The position numbers were made by a program, and so were the translations under genes. Positions 1 to 11,765 of a stretch of 64,000 bases of DNA are shown here, piece after piece. This DNA is from Cyanoderma ruficeps (lineage: Eukaryota > Chordata > Aves > Passeriformes > Timaliidae): contig VZDJ01000223.1 in NCBI GenBank assembly GCA_008694505.1, positions 4,394,229 to 4,458,228 of the forward strand. The letters run 5' to 3'. How positions within the stretch are numbered: position 1 is the stretch's first letter; every line of letters starts with the position of its first letter. The notes beneath the pieces were generated by a model that saw nothing but the letters and a program-made list of their open reading frames with translations, was not told the origin of the DNA and did not search any database.

Positions 1-1731
1 TTTTTCCTGTCACAACCTCTTTCCATCCCCTCCAAAACAATGAATGAATTTGTGGTCACATGAGGGAACGTGACCTTGATTCTCTGTTTTCATTGATTAA
101 ATTAAAAAAAAAATAAAAGTGTTTTGACAACTCTTTCTGCACCTGCAGTTACACACTGAGAACGAAACAAAAGTGGAATTTAATAAATGTCATCTGGTTA
201 ACCCCGGGGTGAGGGAGGGACAGGGAAGGGACCCTACAGGGAGAATTCCAGGGCAGCATTGCTGACGTGTTCTGGTGCCAGGTGACCACAAAATTGTTCA
301 GTTAAATGGGGCCAGCAGGGATTGAAATCACAGAAACGATCAATAATAACGTGGGCAGTGCATTCATTCAGGGTGCAGACACTGACACGCAATAAAATGC
401 TCTTTTTGAAGCTGCCGTGGCACACTGGAAGGTTCCTCTAGAGCCAGGGAAAGAATTCTGGATAAAAGAAGGTTATGGGTTTGTAAATTCACAGATCATG
501 GTGGGCATTCATCAGGCAAAAGCACAGGTTGTTTTCATATTATAATTGATATGGAAGGTTAATTCATCTGGTAAATTTTGGTTGGAAGAGAGCAAAAAAA
601 CAGAGGGAGCTTCAAAGCCAGCCCATGATGCTCAGGGCTGAAAAAATTCTAAAAATTCAGCTGAATGAATTTTGAATATCTTTATCAATGAAAGTTTCAC
701 AACCTCATGGTAAATTTTTCCCTGGATCTAACTGGAATTTCCCTTGCTCCAACCTGTCTCTCCTTCCCAACAGAGTCCAGCTCTGTTTCTCTGCCACCCC
801 GTGAAGCAGCTGAAAAGGGAATTAAAGCCCAGCAATTAAACCACAAAACAAAACCCCTCCCGAGCAGCCAAATTTTCCTCTGCTCAACCCTCCTGGTGCT
901 CCCCTTCAGTGCCTGTGGATAAACAGCTTTGCAGAAATGCAGTGTATTTAAATGATATCGATTTTTTTGTTTAAAATTTTAAATAATTAAATATTTTAAA
1001 TCAATATTTCAAATAAATTGATATTTAAAATTAATTGGTATTGGCAGTGTCTCTGGCAGGTACCTGACCCCGAAATTCCTGGGGCCTGGATCTGTCCAAC
1101 ACTCCTGTGCTGAGCCTCGGGGTGGGATCCCTCTGGAAAAGGATCTGGGTGGGTGAGCCTTGGGCTGGCAGGACAGGGAACAATTCAGGCCATGAACACA
1201 AAGGACAGGAATTAATTTCTGCATTAATTTCTCCGTTGTTGGGAAGGGTCTGGCGAGGGGTCACCCAATTGTCTGTGCATTTATTTCCTCCTCTCCACCA
1301 GCGGGGTCGTCCTGCTGACCTCACATAGTGAATTAATTCATGGATTACTTTGATTACTTTGATTAACACTATCAATAATTAGATAATTAATTATGGCCTG
1401 CCTTCTCTTAATTCCACATATTCCATCCAGGTGACAGAAATCCAACTTCTCCTGCTGCTCACAGGGCCTGGCACCTCAATATTCCCAATTCCAGCAGTTC
1501 TGGTGGCACTGGGACAGCCGGGGAGGGAAAGTTTTTGCAGTGGAAAGTTTTGGGTTATTTTTATTTTATTTTTTTTTTCCAGGGAGCAGCACGTGCCCCA
1601 GAATGTGAGGAATGTCCCTGTGTGGATTTCCATCCGTTCCTGCCGGCCAGTCCGGCCCTGGATCGCTTTGGAGCGTGGCCAGGGTGGAACAGATTTGGAA
1701 TAAATTTCCTGAGTCACTCAGGGCGTTGGGT
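1..1731. other. unassigned sequence with an AT-rich patch
   Basis: I recognise no gene or repeat family here. Positions 940-1045 are almost pure A/T with runs of TTAAA and ATTTAAA. Open frames are short, occur on both strands and match nothing I know. It reads as ordinary non-coding vertebrate DNA. Confidence 0.5.
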
Positions 1732-1841
1732 TGATGCCTTGGGAAGGCTGAGCTGGAACAGAGAGTGGGCAGAGCTGGAGAATAAAGCAGAGATTTATTG
1801 AAAGGCCTCCAGGACCCACCTTGGGCAGGACAAGAGCCTGG
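1732..1841 (-). mobile_element. LTR family A, 3' fragment ending at an N
   Basis: The 110 bases match the left (3' on the minus strand) part of the complete LTRs at 7672 and 23899. They begin with the LTR terminus TGATGCCTT. On the minus strand a polyadenylation signal AATAAA lies at 1794-1799, followed by a CTTTATTC-type R/U5 region, as in retroviral LTR ends. Similarity stops at the unresolved base 1842, so the rest of the LTR is missing from the assembly or truly absent. Of the three copies, only this one keeps the intact AATAAA at the original site. Confidence 0.75.
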
Positions 1842-1842
1842 N
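1842..1842. other. single unresolved base (N)
   Basis: One N sits exactly where similarity to LTR family A ends. Single Ns at 17057, 40681 and 42436 also lie in or beside low-complexity or repeated DNA, which suggests assembly joins rather than random base-call failures. Confidence 0.9.
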
Positions 1843-2669
1843 TGTGTGTCTGGTGGCTGTGTGCCAGCACATTCCTGCGGCAGGAGCCTTCCTTTGCTCT
1901 CCGGTGAGCTGGGCCTTCATTCCCTTCCACATCAGTGGGGCGTTAGGGAGAGCAGCCCCAGAGGAGCTGGGATTAGAGGTGGCCCTGAGAACAAAGCATA
2001 CCACACGTGCCACAGGAAATCCCCAAGGGCCGAGGAGTCAGCAGGGAGACGGAGGGACAGGGCACGGGCAGGGCACGGGGCAGGGTGCTGATGCTTTTGG
2101 GGAGTTCATCGCGGTGGTTTGGTGAGCGCAGACACGAGAATGGGGCGGGACGGGGTCTGTGCTGTGCTGGTGAGAGCCCAGCTGGGCTCTGCATCCCGTC
2201 CACCTGTGTGGTGGACAGCACCATCACTCAATTCTTCTCTCAGAGGAGAAGAATGCAAACATTCCAAGAATAAATATTGTTTACATCGGAAGGCTACATG
2301 AGAAACTTCTGCACAGAGGCAGAAAGGCAGAAAACAGGGTAACATCTCACCCTTTTTACTTTAATTAAAAGAAAAAACAAAAAAAAAGAAAATGAACGTT
2401 GTTCAATTTCTGTTCATGAAGGACCATCAGAGTGGTCGCTCGTGTCATCGACATCAGAGTCGTCACTCTGTGGTTCCTCCACTGGTTGACCTTCATTTGG
2501 TCACAGTCTCCTGCTTCAACTTGGCAGGATTATTAGAATTTTGCAGCACCAATAAGGTGCCTGATGGCATGAAAAGCTCTTGCCAATTGAATTTGCGGGG
2601 TTCACCCTGCATTCCCCGTTTTTGTTTTTGAAGAACCTCAGTGGCACAACGCAGGTTCTTCGGGAAGGG
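1843..2669. other. unassigned sequence
   Basis: This stretch is fairly GC-rich, with a short GGGCACGGGCA-type repeat near 2058-2085 and an A-rich tract at 2363-2392. I see no recognisable gene. It might belong to the same retroviral insertion as the fragment before it, but I cannot show that. Confidence 0.35.
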
Positions 2670-2763
2670 TGTGGAGGTATTGGGACAAATCCAGAGGGAG
2701 CACCGGGATAGTCAGAGGTGGGGAAAGGCTGGGAGAATTGGGATTGTTCAGCCTGGAGAGGAG
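2670..2763 (+). mobile_element. CR1 LINE fragment (region upstream of the 3' end)
   Basis: The sequence follows the avian CR1 consensus upstream of the 3' terminus: the 'AAATCCAGAGG' segment, then the diagnostic 'TTGTTCAGCCTGGAGAGGAG'. It is a short truncated piece with no reading frame. It abuts a second CR1 piece of opposite orientation at 2765. Confidence 0.7.
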
Positions 2764-2764
2764 A

Positions 2765-2850
2765 ATTCACAGAATCACAGAGAATCAGAATCACAGAATC
2801 ACCGGATTGGAAGAGACCTTCAAGATCTGACGCTGTTTTACACCACAAGG
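2765..2850 (-). mobile_element. CR1 LINE 3' end fragment
   Basis: Tandem 'CACAGAATCA' octamers, which are the reverse complement of the CR1 tail, lead into 'TTGGAAGAGACCTTCAAGAT', the conserved CR1 3'-end block. The element reads on the minus strand with its 3' end at the left and is heavily 5'-truncated. Confidence 0.85.
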
Positions 2851-3204
2851 AGTTCCAAGAAGGAGGGAATGAGGTGTGCTGGGCACACCAAGAGTGCTGA
2901 GCAGGGTCCGCTAAGAGCCAGGGGATGTTAATGAGGTGCTAATCACCAGCAGTGGAATTTTATTGCTTCCTTAAGAGGGGACAGATTTCAACACCAGCCA
3001 TCTCCAAGCCCCTGGAAGTGCCTGTCAGAGGGGGAGCTGTATTCCAGTTTTCTTTTCTGAAGATAATCCTGAAAATCTCCACTCTGTCTGGGTTTCAGCC
3101 CCTCACCTTAGAGGGCAGTGGTGGCATTGCTGGGCTCTCCTCCACTGGTAGGAACCTGCAGATTTACCCCAAAAGGTTTCTTCAACTCACCTTCCCCTCC
3201 AGCA

Positions 3205-3300
3205 AGAATGACCAAAATATTTTATTCTTCCTCGATTTGGTGTGAGAATGTGCAAAATCTGCCCAGTTCTCCCAACATAACTGATGGTAGGAGGGAAGGA
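3205..3300 (+). repeat. direct repeat, copy 1 of a diverged ~100-bp pair
   Basis: This matches 4253-4352 with scattered substitutions and small indels. Both copies contain ATTTTATTCTTCCTC- or ATTTTATCCTTCCTC-like starts, a 'CTGCCCA(G/C)TTCTCCCA' block and 'GGAGGGAAGGAATT'. The copies lie about 1.05 kb apart in the same orientation. I do not recognise the family; it could be an old segmental duplication. Confidence 0.7.
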
Positions 3301-4252
3301 ATTAATTTCTGTGTGTGTGACCAAGTATTGTGATAATTCCCAGACAAAAGTCCTCGATTTTGAGAGTTTCAACACAACATTTATTCTTCAGCATCAGGTG
3401 GCCTTTCTTTTTTCAATATTTTAATTCTCCAGCTGCTTTCATTCCCTCTTGTTCCCCCACCCCTCTCCTCATTGCAATTTTTTGACCGTTCTGTGAGGAT
3501 AATTCTCCTGCCCTAAAACTGACAGAACAGAATGAAACAGCAAGAAAAAAAAATAATGTAAAACTTTCCAGGCCAGGCTGAGTGGATTTAGGGAGAAGGT
3601 CAGGCTGGCAAAGCTACTTCTGTCAGAAGCAGGCACTGGGATAAACTCTATGCCTGGAAGTTGCTCAGGCTTTGATGAAGAGGATGGTTTTTGGGTGAGG
3701 AAACAACTAGAAAATAGTTCATCTGCCAGCCCTTCATCCCTCTGCCCTCAGCTGTATACACAACTTTATTGCTTTGCATTCTTCTCCCCACCGAGATTTA
3801 TATTTCTTCGGGAGAGCCTCGCCTTGTAAAAATTTTTCAGGCTATAGGTGTGGAATACATTTATTTTAGGCTGGTTTGACAAGAGGAAAAGCAGCTTAAA
3901 GTCTTTGCAAAGCTGTGCTGGACTATCTGGCCTGTGCATTCCTCCCTCCTGGAATGAAGGAGAGAAATCGCCAGAGTATGGACATGAAAGGCCCTCAGTT
4001 AATTTGGGGAGAGGGATTTGGAAGAGGTGGAGAAGGGAAAAAGGAGCATTTGGCAAAATTCCTGGTGTAAGAGGAGAAAATGAGGAATTACAAACACATT
4101 CAGCAGAGCAAACCCCCCTGTGCCATTCACAAATCTCATCTTGAAGAGAAAAAAAAAACAAACAAAAAAACCTCATGGAAGTGCAGGGAATAAGGCACAA
4201 GACAACCCCGAGATAACTGACAGCATTTTTGTTCTCCAAACTCTGCAGCAAA
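3301..4252. other. unassigned spacer between the direct repeats
   Basis: There is no gene or known repeat. Open frames on both strands are incidental, including a 203-codon minus-strand frame at 3766-4377 that runs across the neighbouring repeat and has no recognisable domain. Confidence 0.4.
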
Positions 4253-4352
4253 AATAACTTCAATATTTTATCCTTCCTCAGCATGGTGTGAGACTCGATG
4301 TGCAAAAATCTGCCCACTTCTCCCAGCACAGCTGATGGGAGGAGGGAAGGAA
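4253..4352 (+). repeat. direct repeat, copy 2 of the ~100-bp pair
   Basis: This is the second copy of the repeat at 3205-3300, with a few extra bases (GACTCGATGTG against GAATGTG) in the middle. No target-site or LTR-like ends are visible. Confidence 0.7.
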
Positions 4353-5678
4353 TTCCAGGAGAGGAATTCTCTGCCAACAGGGTCCCCTGGAAGGAGGAGT
4401 GAAGCTCCAGCAGGGAAATGCTGGTCAGCAGCAGGAAAATGTGGAATTGTGGCTGTGGAGAGTGGCCAGGTCTGAATCCACAAAGAAATGCTTGGTTTGG
4501 GAGAGGTCTTGATAAATTAGAATGAAGTGAGGGGTTATCCCTGCTGGAAAAGGGAACGGGGATCTGGCCTGTGACAGAAATTCATTTATCCTGCTCTTGG
4601 GGCTGCTGGCAGAAATCAAATTCCTGCTCCTCCCACCGTAACGAAGAAGGCAAAAATCTGACAGATTCCACAAAGACCCTTTCCCCCCCCAATCAATGAA
4701 TTTGTCCATTGTCACGGAGCCTCTTCCTATCTTATTTTTTCTCCTCATGAAGACGAGTGATCAGTTTTTCTCTGACACCACCACTCTCCCTGGAGCTCGA
4801 TCTGTAATTCATGAGCATGAAAACAGAAAGAAAACCTGTCATAAATTCAGCTGTTTAAGCTCTTAAATGAGCAGGGATGGCAGCGTGGGGATGCGGAACA
4901 TTTATTGCAACGCTAAATATAGGGGCAGAGCTAAAAGCTTTCCATCAATACAGGCTAAGAACAAAAACCCTGGGAGCACTTGGAGCTCGGATTTTTGTCC
5001 TCTGGAAATTGGATTAATGGTTTCTTTGGCTGGTTTTGGGTTCGTGTGATTTTTGGGGTGACTCTTTGCCTTTTGGATTTCAGATTGTCACTTGCTGGAG
5101 GAATTGGATTTGAAATTTGGACTTTTCCCATCTCCTCTTTTCCCCCAGCAGCATCACTAAAGACAGCTCCAAACAGAGGGGGCAGGAAGGGGCTGAGGCT
5201 GCTTCATGGAAGATCCCTCATTGTCCCAACAGGTTATTTATGAGGAAGTTTCTCCAAAAAATGCTGTGTTAGACACAGAAGTGGTGCCAGCACTGCCAAA
5301 GGGCCAAGAAGGGCTGGATCTCTCCTACAAATTGAGATCTAAATTCACTTTTTATCCATTTACAAGCATCCCATCACTCCTATTCTCTCCTTCCTGATCC
5401 CATTTGTCCAATCTCTGCCACCACTGCAAAGGTGAGCGATGTCTGATGGCTTTATAGGAACCTCTAAAATTTATTCCAGCCTGGTCAGGAAGAAAATCCA
5501 TCCCACTCCCTCCCACTTTGTCTTGCAAAGGATGGGGATTTGACGGCAAAAATCCGGAAAGGTGGAACATGGAGGGAAAACAACTCTGCAGCTCGAGCTG
5601 GTGTGGATGGCCGTGAGCCCTGTCGGAGGTTTTCTGTCGGAAGCTGGGGACACTGGGGAGGTGTTCCTGTTCTGATTT
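4353..5678. other. unassigned sequence
   Basis: I see nothing beyond short homopolymers and unremarkable single-copy sequence. Confidence 0.4.
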
Positions 5679-6113
5679 GTCTCGGCCCAGGTCAGGATGA
5701 AAGGCACAGAAATGCAGAGTCGAGTTGGGTCTCGGTTGTTTATTGTATTTTATCTCTTTACAGTATTTACAGCCTGAGCTCCAGCACGCCAGCCAGAGAA
5801 ACGAGGCCAAATGGAGACTTTCTCACTTTCACCAAGGCTGTTTAAGAGATAATCACCCAATACCAAAGTGACACTTCCATTATTTACACTTTTGACCCAA
5901 TAATGACCATTTGAGGTTGGCGGTGCAGACATTTTTCACTGAGTTAGAAAAAGCCACCCAGGTGTGTGAAGAAGGCAGAAGAAGGTAAAGAAAAAGAACT
6001 GATGATGAAAATGATGAAAAGAACTCAATCAACGCCTTGAATCTTCCATCTTGGCCCACACCACCCCACAACACCACTCTAACTCCACACCCACAACCCC
6101 CTGGGCCATCACA
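5679..6113 (-). mobile_element. LTR family C, probable solo LTR
   Basis: On the minus strand this aligns over most of its length with 50584-50985. Shared blocks are 'CAAGATGGA(A/G)GATT', a CTTCTTC-rich stretch, 'TGGGTCAAAA(G/A)', 'TAAATAAxxxxA' and 'AGCCTTG', followed by a polyadenylation signal (AATAAA on the minus strand, 5740-5745). The proposed ends are TGTGATGG and CCGAGACA. Divergence is high, so it is an old copy. No retroviral coding region adjoins it. Confidence 0.55.
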
Positions 6114-6712
6114 GAATTTCGGGAGCCCGTTCCACAGCCTCAAGTTAAATGCTGTGCTTGCCTGAGGGTCAGCACCTCTCAGCTCACAAAAGACTGAAAT
6201 TTTCAGCTCTCAGAGTTCCAACAGGGAGGTGCTGTGGGAGCTGGAGCACACGGGAGTTCTCCTGGGATAATTCAAACACAATTCCCGTTGGCTCCAGCCA
6301 GCCCTGACATCACTTCCGCGGTAAAAATAGAAACCTCATAAATCTCCCCATTCCCTTAATTAGGGAACCCTGGTGACAGGATTAAGATTGAATGCTTTCG
6401 TTTCAGATTGGTTAATGAAGGGCTTTCCAACACTTTTTTTTTGTTGTTGTTGTTGCTCCTCTCTGCTGAGTCCTGCCCTTGCTGATTGCTTCAGGTACAG
6501 CCAGGAAAAGCTGCAGGTATTTCCAGGGATGGGCTGGAAAAAATTCCTCATCCAAAGGTTAAAAGAGAAGATTATGTGGACATTTGATTATCTCCTGTTA
6601 TGTTTGGAGATTACAAATGCTCTGCAGACAGATGAGGCCGTGCAGCTCCGCTTGTTATTTTTAATTAATAGAGTCAACATTTGATCAGAATCAAAGAACA
6701 CTTCACGTTGGG
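6114..6712. other. unassigned sequence
   Basis: No gene or repeat is recognised. A short (TTG)n tract lies at 6443-6458. Confidence 0.4.
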
Positions 6713-7013
6713 TTTTTGCTCCTGAAATCTCATGAACTGGAAAAAAAACAATCTCCTCAAACAAACCCCAAAAGAGCAAAGCCACACAAAAAATCTGTTC
6801 AGTTTCGCCAGTGAATCTCCCAAGGAAAAGATGAATTTGGGGAGAGACCAAAACGTTTCCACCCCGTTCTGCCAATTCCTCTGAAACTTAAAGAAACTTC
6901 CTTGTCCATTCCCGCTGCTCTGGTGTCCAGGGAGTTGCAAAATCCAGGTGATTCCCTGAGTTGCAGGGGATTAATTTACCTCAACACTGTCCTCTGCAAG
7001 ACTGGCCAAAGGG
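6713..7013 (-). repeat. inverted repeat arm 1 (~300 bp)
   Basis: This is the reverse complement of 11766-12067 with about ten differences in 300 bases, roughly 97 % identity by eye. The match begins and ends abruptly at both sides. The unit has no AATAAA, CR1 block or LTR-like TG..CA ends that I can see, so it may be an unnamed interspersed repeat or an inverted duplication. Confidence 0.85.
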
Positions 7014-7671
7014 ATCACCAAGAACGTGTCTAAATTCCCCTCACCATCGTCAGCTGAGCGTTTCCCTGCGTCCTCAGGAGGATTTATCACTTTTCTGTTG
7101 AGAGCTCTCAAAAACTGCTTTGAAAACAGATGCAGCAGGAGGGGAGGACCCGGGCTCTGCTCCAGCTGATGGAGGAAAACACCGAAGTGCTCGTAGGAAA
7201 TAACAACAGGCCAAGCAAGGCCAGGGAAAAGGAGGAAAAATCGTTTTTCCTGCTCCCGAGCAAACGCCTGCGGTGGCCAGCTCGGGAACATCTGGTCTCC
7301 CAGTGTGTTTTCTCAGATCATGCCAATACCTGACTGGAATAAACAACTTTATCTAGATCCTCCTTTCTTGCCATCAGAGGCTGATAAGAAAACTCGCTGC
7401 TATCAGCGTGAGATTCGAGCAGAGGGAAGAAAGATTTACGCCTGCTCCGAGGCCGCCTCCACCCTGCCCGATTGTTTCGTGCTCTGGAGAGTTGTGGAGT
7501 TTAAATCCTGCAGGTTCTGGTTTTCCAGGAGGCTCTGTGGATCAGCATCAGCGCGGCTCTGGCCGCCCACCAGGCAGGCAGCTCGCAGATCCCGTTTGTT
7601 TTTCCGTGGGAATGGCTCTGGGAATGGATTGGGAATCCCCTTCCACAATTCACTGCAATACTTGGGGCTTC
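7014..7671. other. unassigned sequence
   Basis: No recognised feature. It is slightly GC-rich around 7440-7610. It ends with GGCTTC directly before the LTR at 7672. Confidence 0.4.
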
Positions 7672-8116
7672 TGACGCCTTGGGAAGGCTGAGCTGGAACA
7701 GAGAGTGGGCAGAGCTGGGGAATAAAGCAGAGATTTCCTGAAAGGCCTCCAGGATCCACCTTGGGCAGGACAAGAGCCTGGGCAGGGCTCCAGCCAAGGT
7801 GGAGCCCAAATGGTCCCCAAATGGCCAAAGGGTCAGCAGGTCTCCCCCTTGGATCAGTTTGGGTCCATTTGCAGCTTGGGGTTGAATTGTCCAGTTGCAG
7901 CTGCAGGTTGTGAGGTCCCATCCTTCTTGTCCCTCCCTTCAGCCACCCTTGTTTGTGCTGCTGGGCCTGAAAGTTGTCCTTGGTGTCCATTGGGGAAAGG
8001 ATTTGTTTGGTGTCCCTGCTGTGTGCAGAGCTGAGTGACACTGACTGTGAGCTCAGAGCTGCAGCCATGGGCAGCACAGAACCTGAAACACAGGAAAGAT
8101 AAAACTCAAGGCATCA
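7672..8116 (-). mobile_element. LTR family A, complete solo LTR
   Basis: This 445-bp element ends in a near-perfect terminal inverted repeat: TGACGCCTTG at the left and CAAGGCATCA at the right. It is flanked by CTTC on both sides (7668-7671 and 8117-8120), consistent with a 4-bp target duplication. The minus-strand orientation is inferred from the copy at 1732, whose AATAAA is on that strand. Here the signal is changed to AGGAAA. About 340 bases are indistinguishable from the copy at 23899. A long antisense open frame inside it is not supported as a gene. Confidence 0.8.
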
Positions 8117-11100
8117 CTTCCACAGCTCCTCTCCCTCCCTGGGCTCTGCCTGCCTGTGTGAAACCTGAATTTATTAACTGCAAACCCACGAGGCACTGCA
8201 GAGGTGGGAATAATTTCTGCTCTGATGGGCCAGCAGGTCATTGATGTTCTGCTGGCATTTTTGGGATGTTTCCAGCACCGTTTGTCCCCACCCAAGGGTT
8301 GGGATTCAGCTGGATCTGAGCAGGAGCTGCACGCTCAGCCTCGCCCTGCTCCCACATCCCTCCTCAGCCCTGTTTTGGGCAGCTTAAGTGGAACAACTAA
8401 AACGGGTCCTGATGCTGCTGTGAGGTAGAAAAGGGGATAGAAGGGGATCAATTAGGATTGGGAGGCCGGGTTTAAAACGTTTCCCTGGAGCACTGGAAGG
8501 CTCCCCGTAGGTGAAGCCACCACGGCACCGGTGGGATTAGAGCCCAGCTAATCTCCCTCTATTCTTGTCCTGCAACCTTTGTGTCACCTCCAGCCACAGA
8601 CGCCAGCAAAGTTCACGTTGGAGTGAGAACCCTTCCCACCCTCAGCTGGGCTGCCTTGGGAGGGGAAAGGGATGGGGGAAACGAGTTATTTTCAGCACCT
8701 GAAAGAGCGTTTGAGCTGTCAAAAGTCTCTTTGTCACATCTCCGGCTTCCTAAAAATTCCTTCCTGTAGGTGTGTGCAGGTTCTCTGAGAGAGTTTGGGA
8801 GCTGGGTTCGATTTTTCCTTCCAGTGGGCTCATCGTTCAGCTCCCAGCATCTCCCACAACCGCTCCGCAAAAATTCCCACTTAATAGCGTTGCCTCATTA
8901 TTATTCCCACCTTGCATCCAATGTAAGCTTCAGTAAAATAATTTTAAAATTTGAGAAAGCTTCGTGAGGCCTTTTTTATCACTGAAACAGCATGAAAGGA
9001 GTTTTTGTTTTTTATATAAGTTGACTTTTTATGTGTTTTTTGCATCGTTTTGGTGCTGGGGAGCTGTTTGTTTGGGCACACCCCATTAAGAGGAGCATTT
9101 TGAGGGGATTCACATTTGCAGGCACGCTCAGATGTTGGTGTGAGGCATTTTTTGAGTGCAGTAAAAGTGGCCATTTCTCGATGTGCAGCCTTTGAGGCAA
9201 GTTCAGCCAGATAAATGAGATTCCCAGTGGTAAAATCACCTCTTTCACATGAACCCAGTGGGATGTGGGGATCCCAGCTCAAACAAAAACTGAGCTGAGC
9301 AGTTTAAGAGCTCAGCATGGAGAAGGACAAGAACTGGAGCTGAAAAGCTTTTTCCTGTTGCAAATCTGATCTTTTATCTCTTCCATGACAGAAGATGGGA
9401 GATGCCCTGCAAAAAATAATCTCGTTAACTCTTCCCATTTTTCAATGTCTCCATGAAAAGGCATCACATCCATTTGTGGGGGGATTTCAATGCCAGTACA
9501 AGCCACAAAATGATCACACACCTCTTTGTTTTAATCACCCTCATGGCTTTGGCCCGGTGCAGCAGAGACCCTCAGAAGAGCAGCACCTCCCTCCAGCCCT
9601 GCCTTATCTCTGGAGCGTGTCTGAACAGGAGATTCATTCTCTGATAGCTCCACTTCACCTGCTAACAGAGAGAAAATAACTCCTCTGAGGGGCTGTGCTG
9701 TCCAGGAGCTTTGACAGCTCTCTGTCTCTTCAGGCTCTTGCCCTCTATCCACTGCTGTGATGTCTGAGCACCTTCTGACCTTTGAGAAGTTGAAGGATCG
9801 TTTCTTCCCCCCTGCTTTTCTTGAAGTGTTAATTAAAACACCCTCCCAGTGCCTGTCAAAGAATCCCCAGCTCAGCCAGGGCCAGTAGATACAGGTTGGC
9901 AGCATTCCTTAAAAATGCCTTCCCAAGGAGCTGCCTCGGTTTCCCCTTTCAGGGACTTGTCTCAATGTGAACCTGGGCTTTGAGGAAGAAAAATCTGCCC
10001 AAATTCCCTTCAGGAATGCAGATTTTTATGGAGGGGTTGAGCACCACGAGCTGCCAGCTGTGGGATCTTCTTCCCCTCGGCACCAGGGGCATTCTCAGCA
10101 ATTAAATCCCAGCCCAAATGACCTCGAGTAATTAGGGAAGCTCTTCCACAGAAAGCACAGGCACAAGTCGTGCCAGGACTCAAACAATGGCTCCTTGGGA
10201 AGGCCGATATTCCAAAGGATTATGGATGACTTCCCTGCCCCAGTCCAAGGCACTGTCACAGCTCTGCCTTTCTGCTTCCCCTCTTTGTTTCCGAGCTCTT
10301 TTCTTGGAACTGCCACCCCCTGCTCCGTACCCCGCACCCCCCTGCTCCCCTGACCTCTGCTGCAGGTGCCTCCACAGATCCCACAAAGCCCCTGGGAACT
10401 GATCCCACCATTCAAAAGGGCTTCTGGAGAACAGTTCCCTTGGATTTCTTTAGGAAAAATGTTCGATTTCACCCTTCTTGCCTGCAGAGAGTGACTTTAA
10501 TATAAGAATTTTAGGTTCAAAGGCTGCCAGTGGAAGCTTTTCTTCTCTCCAACCTGCCGTCCCTTCGCTCCCTGCTGATTTTGGCTGTGTTAAGTCATTT
10601 TTCTCATCTATTTCAGCTCTTTGGGAGCCACTGGACACTGGGATTGTGCCTCTGCATCCCCATCCCCGGAGCATTGAGAGTGGCACACGTGGGGAGTGGG
10701 ATGTTCCCAAAGTGCTGGACAGTTCATTCACATCACAGCAGGGAAAACCTTCTAGAATGGAATTTCAAATGATTTTTTTTCTTCAAAATGCTTTAATTAA
10801 CAAAATATTTCCTATTTATTACAGCGGCCATGTCTAGAGGTGACAATGGGTATTTGCAGAAATTCTTCTTTTTCTTTCCTATCAGTTTCTGTTCTGCGGG
10901 TGAAGGAACCTCTTTGTTCTCACCTGTTCTGATATTTCCACTGGAAATAAAGGATGAATAGTAAAGAATCCAGATCCTCTGTCTATTCAGTAAAACAAAT
11001 TAAATAAAGAAAAACTCTGTGAGAAAGCTGATCTCATTCTCTTTTCCCCTTTGGCAGATGAGTCAGGAATCAAGAGTGAATTATATCCCAACACTGATCC

Positions 11101-11159
11101 ACATGGAAGAGACAGGAAAACCCACCTTGTGAGCATGGAATGAGCTTCACATAGTGCAT
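8117..11159. other. unassigned sequence
   Basis: About 3 kb with no recognised gene, transposable element or tandem array. Stop codons are frequent in all frames. Confidence 0.45.
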
Positions 11160-11260
11160 CAATCCCTAAAACTGCTCATGCAGGGGGAGAAAACAGGGAT
11201 AATTTCCTTTCAATCCCTAAAACTGCTCATGCAGGGGGAGAAAACAGGGATAATTTCCTC
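11160..11260 (+). repeat. exact 51-bp tandem duplication
   Basis: Two adjacent 51-bp units (start points 11160 and 11211) are identical for essentially their whole length, including 'CTGCTCATGCAGGGGGAGAA'. The lack of divergence implies a recent slippage or duplication event, or an assembly artefact. Confidence 0.9.
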
Positions 11261-11765
11261 CTGCTGCAATTCCACACTTGAGCAGAGGGCACGGAGGAGA
11301 CACCCCAAGGGCGCTGCTGCTCTTCACCTCCTCCAACCCCAGCTGCTTTTGGCAGAGATGCCTCTGGAAATGGGGGGAAATTGGGCAAGGAAAGCCACCC
11401 TGAGGTGGAGTAAAACCTCCAGCAGAGCTGGGTGTAGGCTTTGCACACCCCGAGTATCCTGTGAGCAGTGAGGCAGGCTGGAGTGAGCGCAGGAGCAGCT
11501 CCTAAATCCCAGCTGGCCCTGACATCACTGTGTGGCCAGGAATGTTCTCTCCTGGTGCAGTGGAAGGAGCAGTCTGCCATTGCAAGGCTTGCCAAGGGGA
11601 AAAACTGAATTTTTTGATTTTTTTTTTGGTTTTGCTTTGGTTTTGTTGCTGGTTTTTTTTTTGTTTGTTTGTTTTTTGTTGTTATTTTTACAACCAATTT
11701 GGGTTCCTTTTTTATTTACCTCCAGCAGTGTGGTCCCCTTCCCTTGCAGAGGGGTGTAATTCACA
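11261..11765. other. unassigned sequence with a T/GT-rich tract
   Basis: No gene is recognised. Positions 11609-11690 are rich in T with TTTG and TTGTT motifs. Confidence 0.4.

Noticed and set aside
3766..4377. 203-codon minus-strand open frame
   Set aside because: No domain is recognised, and it overlaps one copy of a non-coding direct repeat.
7436..8077. 213-codon minus-strand open frame
   Set aside because: It lies mostly inside an LTR, which is non-coding, and spans the LTR boundary into unrelated DNA.
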